Shown here piece after piece: positions 54,839 to 64,000 of a DNA stretch of 64,000 bases; the first letter of the stretch is position 1, and every line of letters begins with the position of its first letter. The position numbers were made by a program, and so were the translations under genes. The notes beneath the pieces are model-generated. The model saw only the letters and a list, made by a program, of their open reading frames with translations. It was not told the origin of the DNA and ran no database searches. Source of the stretch: Multifurca ochricompacta (lineage: Eukaryota; Basidiomycota; Agaricomycetes; Russulales; Russulaceae); contig WTXG01000142.1 in assembly GCA_022496185.1 (NCBI GenBank), positions 1 to 64,000 of the forward strand, written 5' to 3'.

Positions 54839-56649
54839 ATGCCTCCCAGAAGATCAGAGTGCCTTGCCAACGAGGAGACACCTCTTCTCCGGGGTGAAAA
54901 TGTGCAGCGAAAGCCAACGCCTTTGCCAGTGACCCAGATCTTGGTTCTCCTTTTGTTGCAACTCGCTGAACCGATCACGTCTCTTTCAATCAACCCCTAC
55001 ATAAATCAGGTTTGTTTTTTTCATCGCATTTCGTCAAGCGAAAATGACGGTAACGTCTGTTTCAGCTTGTGAGCGAGCTTCCCGTCATCGGTGGTGATGA
55101 GCGGAAGGTGGGATACTACGCGGGAATATTAGTATGTCCTACCCGTTCCCTATTGAATGATGAATGGTACATGTTAAACATGACCACACACAGGTATCCC
55201 TCTATTTTGCCGCGGAGGCGGTCACGATACTCCAATGGAGCCGTCTTTCGGATTACATTGGGCGCAAACCTGTACTCCTATGTGGTCTCTTTGGTACGAT
55301 TATTTCAAGCATCCTGTTCGGCCTTTCCCGTTCGTTCCCGGCGCTTGTTATGAGGTATGTTCGGCGTCTATCCTGGGGAGTTATGGCTCTCTTAACTCGA
55401 TCATTATAGCCGATGCTTGCATGGCATGTTGAATGGCAACATTGGCGTGATGAAGTCCATGATGGCCGAGCTCACAGATGAAACTAATGTTGCGAGAGGT
55501 TTTTCATTAATACCAGTAGTCTGGGCTGTCGGCGGCACCATTGGGTTTGTGACATTTGCTTGCTGACCTCTTTGACAACTTAGTTGATGAATTGGGCTTC
55601 AGACCGTTTATCGGCGGTGTTCTGTCACGGCCACAGGATCGTTGGCCAGGCCTCTTCTCGCACCCATTCTGGGCTGAATACCCATACTTCCTACCGTGTC
55701 TCGGAACCGCCTTTTATGCTTTCATGTCGTTTGTCCTGGCTGCGGTTTTCTTGAAGGAGGTCAGTCATTTGGTCTATCAGTCGAGAGCCGTGCTTACCTT
55801 ACACGTCACTTAGACAGTAGAATGTAGCCCATTAGCGATGCACAAAACACTGGACATTAATTCCGATATACCTCGGGCAGGAGCCGGTGAAATTTTGGAT
55901 GAATCAGTTAAGGATCTGGAAAAGCCGCTACCGCTACGCTCTCTGCTTACAAGACCGGTCGTGATATCGATTGCCAATTATGGAATGATCGGGCTACTCG
56001 AGGTGACGGCTGGGGCCCTCATCCCGCTTGTCTGGTCGACGTCGGCAGAGTTCGGTGGACTGGGCATGAGTCCGGCATCTATCGGTTTGTGGATGGCCGG
56101 ATATGGCTTCTTGAATGGCATCTTTCAATTTGTTGCCTTCCCGCATGTCGTCGGGCGTTTCGGTCCGAGGGGCGTCTTTATCTCCAGCATCCTTGTGTTC
56201 ATCCCAATCTATATCTTGTTTCCCTTCGAGAACTTGGCGCTACGTCATGCAAGCGGCGATGCAAACGTGATAGCGCCTCTGCTCATCGCCTTGCAACTTT
56301 GTTTTGTATCCTTCTCTGATATGGGATTTAGTGAGTATTTTGGCAATCTTATTCGTGCGCTGCCGTGGACGATTTACCGATGAAACCACCAGGCTCGGTA
56401 TTCATGTATATAACTTCTGCAACGCCTAACAAGCGGTGTCTCGGCGCTACGAATGGCCTCGCGCAGACGATGGTCTCAATTCAACGAACAGTGGGACCGG
56501 CTGCGGCTGCATCGTTATTTGCCTTCTCTCTGAACAATAATGTCCTTAACGGAAACTTTACGTATGTCGTTCTGCTTGTTGTAGTCGGTGGAGTCTTGTG
56601 TGTCGCGGTACAGCTTCCAAAAAAAACGTGGAGCCGTTGTGAAAAGTAG
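54839..56649 (+). CDS. Major facilitator superfamily transporter (DHA1/ZIFL-like)
   Basis: I assemble seven exons: 54839-55009, 55066-55131, 55194-55354, 55410-55544, 55603-55759, 55814-56330 and 56393-56649. Phases close, giving 487 residues. A short acidic N-terminus (NEETPLLRGE) precedes TM1 (QILVLLLLQLAEPITSLSIN). The loop between TM2 and TM3 has the MFS signature WSRLSDYIGRKPVLL (motif A, D-x-x-G-R-K). RCLHGMLNGNIGVMKSMMAE and the VVWAVGGTIGPFIGG stretch (motif C-like in TM5) place it with drug:proton antiporters and the related plant ZIFL-like group common in basidiomycetes. A central cytoplasmic loop separates the two halves. The plasma-membrane or vacuolar substrate is unknown. An upstream frame at 54,598 overlaps but is out of register and was not used. 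Confidence 0.85.
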
Positions 56650-57775
56650 ATTACAAAAGAAAAAAAAGTCAAGTCATATACCATGTACGTTTGACTTTTG
56701 TACGAATTTTCAGTCGATTTGTGCAGTGCAGTGCCGAGGACACGTACTTATTAGCAGCAATGTTCTTTCCTTCCTTTAACGCCATGGCTGTGGTTTCATC
56801 TTTTTCTTGTGCAGTTTGCCGTCTGATTCGATTCGAGAACGAGTGGGATGAAACTAGTCCCCTCAACCCTTACCTTACGCCCTTACACCCTACCTTACAT
56901 CATTGACAGCAGATACACAATCAATGTACAGCCATATTCACCTCCCCGTGCGGTGCCAGCGCACCAATGGAAAAAATCACTTACGGAAAGTACGTTTTCT
57001 AGCGCGCACAGGCGGTTTACGTGAAAGGGTCATCGGTATCGTGTTGTGAATGAGTGACGACTAGAAGGGAGTAGAGTAGATCTGAGAACAGGAAATTGAG
57101 CCGTATGGCGTCACATTTCCCAGGGTTTCTCAAGGCCAAGATTCCAGGTTCCATCCCCTTCACCATACTCTCCAGTCCAGCCAGTCCATTATGACAGAAG
57201 TGTACGTACGATAAGATCAATAGTTCCGATTAGGAAGCGGCTATGATGTGGGTTGGATCTGGCACAGCTTCTGTAGTCACCTCACCTGTCACCCCTCCTA
57301 CTTAGACCCCGTCACAGCAGCTGCGCAACTTGCCTCGCGGCGATAAATTAGGGTCATCATGATCATGGCCATGATCATGCTACAAGTTGGACGACGAGAA
57401 GCGCTGGTAAGAAGAGGAGTCGATGGACGGGGCTGGAAGGAGTAGAGGTATGAACGCGACCTTCTGATGACGAGATTTACTACCAGATTCTGTTCGACTT
57501 TTCTATTTTATCAGGCTGAGGCCCAGGGGCGATGCTGTGTACCTGAAGGGTGGATACTGGATCCAATGATTGCCTATGAACCTTCCGGTCACTTAGGCTC
57601 CCATTCACAAATTCAATGCGTTGTATCGCAATCATTCCTCGTGTCCCTTCACGCAGCGCGGCTTCGAAAAGCTACTAAGCGTAAATGGAAATAGTACGCC
57701 GTGTGGCGAACAGCCCTTTCATATCTTTTAAAACCACATTCTGCCCCCTTCGAGTATCCTCAACCCTAGTCCCCA
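56650..57775. other. Intergenic spacer
   Basis: No gene. CCCTTAC-type irregular units occur at about 56,868-56,900, and a perfect 22-bp palindrome at 57,358-57,379. The last 300 nt, with T/C-rich stretches, are the probable promoter of the giant GTPase gene. Confidence 0.5.
57358..57379. repeat. Perfect 22-bp palindrome
   Basis: CATGATCATGG followed by its exact reverse complement CCATGATCATG, about 400 nt before the giant GTPase start codon. It could be a dimeric transcription factor site or chance. Confidence 0.85.
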
Positions 57776-60700
57776 ATGGATATCAACGCATTATTCGTCC
57801 CTCCTGACCTCTTCCCAACGCGTTCCGAGTATTCCACACCCGTGGACGGTCATTTTTTTGGTGAGTGTGCAGGGTTGCTCGTTTCATGCGTTTCCCTAAC
57901 CCGTTCGGCCTCAGGCACAGATGAACAAGCCCAGGCCCAGGCTACGATTACGAACACACAAGCACATGGCAGTAGTGAGTAGCGAGTGTCCTATGGCTCG
58001 CTGACTTTACGCTGTGAAAATTAAATTACCGTGAAACAAGATTCCCATTATCTAGGTGCTCCTGTCACTGGCACGGGCAATTATTCGGGCCTGTCAGATG
58101 CACGTCAAGGACACGAAGGTAATATCCGGCTCCGACTGAGCTTGTTAATCCAAATGGGAAGTTGAATGTTCCTTGGTAGTCCCAGAGCAATTCAGTCAGC
58201 TTCCCAGAGAATATGTGACCGTGACCTCTGATCAACACAACCATGGGCTCGCTTCAACCACCTTCGTAGATCTGGCTGAAAAAGTTGAAGGCATGTATCG
58301 GCTCCTAGACCTCATCAGTGAATCAGGAAGCAATGGTTACGGTAAGGGTCATTTTCGGGACGCGACACTAACCGGGCTAATCCAGCACATTACACTGCAG
58401 TCGATAAGGTTATCATTGCCCAAAGCTCTCTCCAGCGTTTTATAAATACCATATCTCCCGGAGCATACGCATCTATCACCAAAGTCGATTTCAAAACTTT
58501 GGATCGACTTATGATCAAACCAATCGGTGTGTACGGATCCAAGACAGAGATCGTACGCCTCCTCAGATCAATCGGTGCCGTCGACGAGGACGCGTGAGTG
58601 ACCTTCGTATCTTCAATCTCCTGTTTATGAACTCAGCTCTCAGGGCTCGTTTACTGCTCGCGCAAACTGATGCCGGCGGTTCCCGGTCGTGCATTTCCTC
58701 TGGCCTGTACATTGTGAAAGCAAATAATGCAGAACTCGCAGACGATCGTCACTACGTTATATACTGGCCTGAAGATACAACTTGGAATGATTCAGCAGTT
58801 TCCTCCGTTCGCCGCAATCGAGTCACGTTCATGCGGTGAGCGAACAACTTCCAATTCTCTATTTTCCGTCACACTCTGATGAATACGGATCAGATACCTT
58901 ACGAAGATGTGCGACCAAGTCGTTGCCCTCTTATCCCCTGATCACTCGACATCCATAGTCTGGAACGATGAGGACAGCGATGCCGAATCTGTTGACATGG
59001 ACAATGGAGACTCTGATAGGCTATTCACATTTGAGGTCGCAAAGACAAACGAACAAGAAGAGAGCGCGGTTTCGCGCCCCGGTTTTCAGGTAATCATCAA
59101 GCTCATCTCACACCGTTCGTTTCTGATCTCGTGGAAGATGAATTCCCCCTACATCTCGCGTTACGAGGCTCCTGCAGACTTTCCGGTTGATCCCGCAATT
59201 CTTACGACTCGCCTTCTACCTGGAGAAACCACGCAAGGGTTCTTTACGACAACCTATGTTCCTCATCAAATCTATTCCGAACCTCTCGAACAACACTCGT
59301 TCAGCCGGATGTCTCTTAAACATTTAGTGTAGGTGCATTGGTAGTTTCGTGAGACTCCCAGTTCACACTCTCCACAGGAAGAACAACTGCTTGGTCCTAT
59401 CGGAGACCCTTGATGAAAACACCATGCAGACCTTGGTCGATATCGCAATCTCAGAACTCTATCCGAAGCCATGCAGCGAGTGGCATGCCGTGAAACAGGA
59501 TATCTATGATATTTTAAGTCGAGAATCGATGAAGAGGCAAAATACAACTCTTGAAGACATTGCCAACAACGAGACTACGTTGAAACGTGTTCTTCGTGAG
59601 GCCCTTGTCGAGGAGGTGGCTAACCTTTTCCCGTATGTCTTGCTTGGGGTACTCCGGGTCATAGGATATTAAGGCTCCTTTTTCACATAGGTCATTGGAA
59701 CGTGACCGCCTCTCTCCTGGTTCGCGCGTCCGCAATGACTCTAACACGAGCCAGGAAGCTGGAGGTAAGAAATCCTCTCGTAGTTGTTCCACAGCTCACC
59801 TTTGTTCCAGATACCATGCAGCTCTCCGATCTTGAGTTGCTTTACCCTGAGTTCAGGGTCATCTATCAAAAGCGAGTCCAGGAAGCCCGTTTCGACATTG
59901 TATTAAGGCGTGACCCGTACTTCGAATCTCGGAAGCTTCGTCTGATCTCCGTGAGACACCTTCTGACGAAACATCGACACCTGCCTACGAAACACGTGTT
60001 GAAATCAAGCAGGCGCTGCTCAAAGGCGATTTTCATCGTGCACAGCGGATGCTCCCCAAGGCAGATGAGAAGAAGAGATCAAACGTAGTCGCCTGGGCAG
60101 TCGGGTCTTTCCTATACTCTAGTGGTCCTGAGTCTCTAAAAGCGGAAATGAGGACTCTCGCAGCCAGCATCCCCGACTCGCAATTTTTGATCGAACTGAA
60201 AAATGTAGAAGACAAGGACCTGCGACCCTGGGTCCAGGAAGTTGAGGATCTTGTGCACGATCAGTTCATGTCTTTGATCGACGCAATCACGAAGACGGTG
60301 ACTCGTGCAGTGTTGGCGATGCAGCAGGAGCATTGCAGAAATACCATACATCGAGAAATCGAGAGCGAGAGAAGGAAGCTGCTGAGCGACGCGCTCGTGG
60401 AGTTCATTCGAGTCATCAACAAACAGTCGGCGGCCAGCCGGCAAGATTCGTGAGTTCAGCGATGTTGTCAAGATTTACTTAGAATTAACCGTATTTAGTG
60501 TGGTGTACCTTGATCGTATCGTCGCGACCACGCGGCCAACGGGGAAAGGGCGACGACAACAGTAAGTTTGCTGCTCCAGTCAAGATTGTAGACTGATCAC
60601 TCTTAGACTGTACTATGAGCAAATTAACGTGCAATGGAACGGTAATTATCCTTCTCGCCAAACATTCCCGTCTTACCATGATCAGGGTGCGTCTGCCAGC

Positions 60701-63700
60701 TGTTGTGAGTAAAAGCTATTTCCTAGCTAATATATTATCAGAGTACTGGATCACCGGTCGCCGAGACGCTCTCCAAGGACCTCGACTTCAGTTTTGGATT
60801 CACCTCATGGATTTGACTAGCGATGACAAGCAAACCATCCAGCTAGATCCTAAGCACATACCAAACCCTACGGTGAACGGCCGGCTCTCATCTGCGTTCT
60901 ATCTGCCTATTGGCGTAGATATCGCGTACGAGTCTGACTTCCTCATATTCCTCACACCCCACCTTACGATGCTTCCCCAGCTTTATCAGCTTCTCGAGAA
61001 CGAGAAGCTCCTCCTTGTTCTGACCGACCGGGACAAAATTGCCATTTATCTTGAGCGGCCACCAGCAATGAATATGGCCATACAGCGGGATAAGCCGATC
61101 AAAAGTCTGAACCGTGAGAAGCTAGGAGAAGATGTTCTTTTTGCGTTTGACGAAGCGAAGAGAGCCTTAGCTGTGTGTGCTCCGATGAAGGTATCCTTAT
61201 GCTGATGGCTGAGAAGTACCAGTCCTGACCTGCTGTCTGCGACCAGTTACAACTTCATGTGTTCCTTTTTGATGAGACTTTCAAGACGCTCCAGGGACAA
61301 GGAAGCTCCATTAATCTTGCCCCCTGGTATAGCCAACCAGGGATCTCCATTCTACAAGCCGCCTTCGTCACTGGGAACGAGGAAGTTGTTTTGGTGGATT
61401 CAAGTGCTCAAGCCCGTATTTTTCCTTCGTCACACTGCAATTCAGGTGAGATTTTTGTTCACGTTGTAAGACCTCTCCTTAGAGCACGTACTCACGGGTG
61501 TTTGGAAGACCGGCTTCTATACAGCTTCCGTCTCTTCCTACTGCCGTATTCTCGTCTCCGGATGGGTCCTGCCTCCTGGCTCTACATAAAGAAGACTCGC
61601 AGACATCGCTGATTGCTTATCATTGGGAGACGTTTGGGTCGACTCGGGGAATTGCGCTAGATGTCCCAGATTTTCCTCTTGAAGGCGCGGTCTTGACGTC
61701 CATGGTCAACCGAGGGCGCATGTTTCTCCTCGGTCTAGATATCGATGCGGGGTCCGTTCGGTCCGTCGCCGTCGATATCACAAAGAAGGTTACAGAGTTC
61801 ATGTTCAAGGAGAAGGCGGCAGAAGCGCCTCAAATAATAGCGAGCGTCACACCCTTCACAACAGTTTACTCGACTGCCACGCTGAAGTCTGGACTCGCTA
61901 CCCAGTTCTTCCTGCTGTGAAACGCCGCACTGTGACGTCTCTGAGCGAGCGTCAGCAGAAGAGTCTCACATTCATTGCTGAAAATTTTACACGACCTTTC
62001 GATTCTTACTTCTCTGACCTCATCCAGACTTTCCAAAGGACGGCGAGAAAGCCCACCGGCGACGAATTGCGCCAAATCAAAGTCTCTGCGATAGAATTCA
62101 GATCATTCCAGGAAAGGGTGATCCAAGACCGAGACTGGCGTGCGTCCCGCTACCGTGTAGGAGAGTGGCTTGTCGACCTCCTGTGCCTCATTCCCATCCA
62201 TATCGCTGTTTGCCGCGAGAATCGATTTGTTCCCTTGGCGAATGGCGTTATCTCCTCGGAATTGGAAAGGTCACTTCTCGGCGCCGAAGTCAACAAGATA
62301 GTGGATAAGCTATCATTCGGTTGGTATGAGTCCATATTCCAGTCATATTTGGCAACCAAGGTATAGTACTTGAGTGACTACTCATTACATGAGTGGACAG
62401 ATGCTGAAACTGTCGCGCATAGCCCGTAAAAGTTGTATCGTCGATGGGACAGCAATCCGTGGGCAAGAGCTTCTCGTTGAATCACCTCCTTGACACTTCA
62501 TTCGCTGGGAGCGCCATGCGGACGACAGGTATAGTCGCTCCTCACTTTGTAATTAAGATCTAGGACTCAGCTGAGATACACAGAGGGAGTGTGGATGTCT
62601 GTGACACCAACAGACGAGGCGCTTATCGTGGCACTCGACTTTGAAGGTGGGCGTGATTATTTTCTACCTTTTCTACGGCGAAACCATTGACAAAATGGTA
62701 GGCGTTGATAGCGTCGAACGGTCACTTCAAGAGGATACACTTCTTGTGCTGTTTAACACTGCGATATCAAATCTTGTACGTTGATTGCGTCTTGACGGTA
62801 ACCCCCTTGTGACGTGGATTAGGTCCTGTTCCGCAACAACTTTGCTTTCAGCCGAGACATTAGCGGATTATTCCAGTCATTCCAGTCTAGTGCGTCGGTC
62901 TTGGATCCAGCGGCAAATCCATCTCTTTTTCAATCAACGCTTGTGATCATCATCAAGGTGAGCTACTCGTGATAATTGCCGTCACACCATGTCGTGATGA
63001 CCCCGTTATCAGGACGTTGTAGAACCCGACAAGATGGAAATAACCCGCGAGTAAGGATTTGTTTTTAAAAGAATAAGATTACCCAGTGAGCTTAGAGGTT
63101 TGTAGGTTTTCTCTCAAATTTCAGAAGATCGTGCAACAAGAACAGGATGCGAACTTCATCTCACGGCTTCACGGTGGGAAGCTTGACATCATACCGTGGC
63201 CAGTGATCGAGTCGAAAGAATTCTACAAATTGTTCTCCACGCTCAAGAAGCGATTGGATATGCAGAAGATCTCGCACCCGACCGCGGGTGAATTTCTCCA
63301 TACAATCAAGACACTTATGGCGAAGCTCAAGGCGAGTTCTTATACTGTGCCATTAATATGATGATTTGACGTGTCCTGGCAGGCCAATGATTGGGGTGCA
63401 CTCTCTCGTTCGTAGCTTCGTCTCTTCTTCACTTCACTATTCTCATTCTTCTCGACAGAGACCATGACGGAACATCGTTCTAGAACACTCTCCACCCTCC
63501 TCCCAATTGCATTAGCTACAGGGTATTCCGAGGTTGAGCCTGATCTTGAACCGCTCAAGGTTCTGCTTCTCTTTAATCCGAACGAAGGGCGTGTCTGACA
63601 AAACACTCAGAATATTGACACCGACCTCATTGTGGAATGCGGAGACACTCCAGCACGCTTTTCTATATCCGAGCGTGATCAACTGTCTTCAGCAGACATT

Positions 63701-64000
63701 GAGATACACCTTGCTGCTCTACGGGATTCATGGAACCCAAATACTGAGCGTCAATCCATTCCGGATTCTGAGTGGATGCAAAGCCTCGCGTCATATATCA
63801 ATGATTTGATCGACCTGCGCGTCAACCACGTCCGACTATGGTTGGATTCCAACCTGGAGAGATTCCAAGCCGGTAATGCCACGATACAGGATCTACGCAG
63901 AAGATTCGACAACATGATCATCGAGATGAGGACGAATGTCCAATTATGTAGTGCTCAATGCGCATCGTGCCACCTCCACTGCGTTCGCGGTCGCTTACAC
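57776..64000 (+). CDS. VLIG-type giant GTPase, 3' end beyond window
   Basis: A many-exon gene (more than 20 small introns) reading MDINALFVPPDLFPTRSEYS at the start and still open at the window end; roughly 1.6 thousand residues are encoded here. The N-terminal part has conserved blocks YVIYWPEDTTWNDSAVSSV and RNRVTFMRYLTKMCDQVVAL, then a long helical middle. The G domain starts near 62,440: SSMGQQSVGKSFSLNHLL (G1, GQQSVGKS), then TT-GVWMSV (G2-like), VALDFEG (G3, DxxG) and VIIIKDVVEPDK (G4-like). This is the layout of very large inducible GTPases, distantly related to guanylate-binding proteins. At the end, CSAQCASCHLHC begins a cysteine cluster expected C-terminal to the G domain. The frame changes near 59,935 and near 61,440-61,500 without an obvious normal-sized intron, so local splicing or a frameshift is unresolved. 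Confidence 0.75.

Noticed and set aside
56868..56900. CCCTTAC/CCCTAC stretch resembling telomeric repeats
   Set aside because: Units are irregular and only about 30 nt long; internal position and no array.
1..64000. CRISPR arrays, rRNA and tRNA genes
   Set aside because: Scanned by eye for regular spacer repeats and for T-loop-like motifs with matching acceptor stems; none found. A tRNA with introns could be missed and tRNAscan would settle it.

Overview
The window looks like nuclear DNA of a filamentous basidiomycete, most likely an Agaricomycete. Genes are split by many introns of about 45-70 nt with GT..AG ends, intergenic DNA is rich in poly-T, poly-A and purine tracts, and several families are typical of mushroom-forming fungi. 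These include a seven-helix-type membrane protein (DUF6533-like), a CBM21 glycogen-targeting subunit, a fungal VLIG-type giant GTPase, Crinkler (CRN)-like NTPase proteins and an ATPase-nuclease family. I saw no CRISPR array, bacterial operon, rRNA or convincing tRNA.

Layout. 1-7668: a nearly complete, GC-rich non-LTR retrotransposon (Tad1-like LINE) with overlapping ORF1 and ORF2 and a 31-nt A tail. 7.7-10.5 kb: low-complexity spacer. 10.5-12.1 kb: secreted or single-pass membrane protein. 13.0-14.1 kb: two head-to-head relics of CRN genes. 14.8-17.3 kb: C2H2 zinc finger plus fungal domain of unknown function. 17.4-28.6 kb: a large inverted repeat whose arms carry two damaged copies of an ATPase-nuclease gene. 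The arms flank a TIR-bounded element and an apparently intact penta-EF-hand gene. 28.7-29.9 kb: proline-rich protein with a Cys/His tail motif. 31.9-39.2 kb: a second inverted repeat made of CRN genes, with a relic of LINE ORF1 and another CRN relic in the spacer. 40.3-42.0 kb: type II membrane protein. 43.2-44.4 kb: CBM21/PP1 regulatory subunit. 45.4-46.8 kb: DUF6533-like membrane protein with a probable frameshift. 48.3-49.9 kb: zinc alcohol dehydrogenase. 50-54.8 kb: gene-poor spacer. 54.8-56.6 kb: MFS transporter. 57.8 kb to the end: the 5' two thirds or so of a giant VLIG-like GTPase, running off the window.

How it fits together. The right half holds ordinary housekeeping or membrane genes. 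The left and centre form an accessory zone in which P-loop NTPase plus nuclease-like genes have been copied again and again, mostly as inverted pairs, and then broken. Copies in each pair carry different lesions. A retroelement relic abuts the exact base where one inverted arm ends. The most interesting hypothesis is that this family pair (CRN-like and ATPase-nuclease) behaves as a selfish, locally amplifying system. All exon structures below were worked out by eye from splice sites and reading frame.
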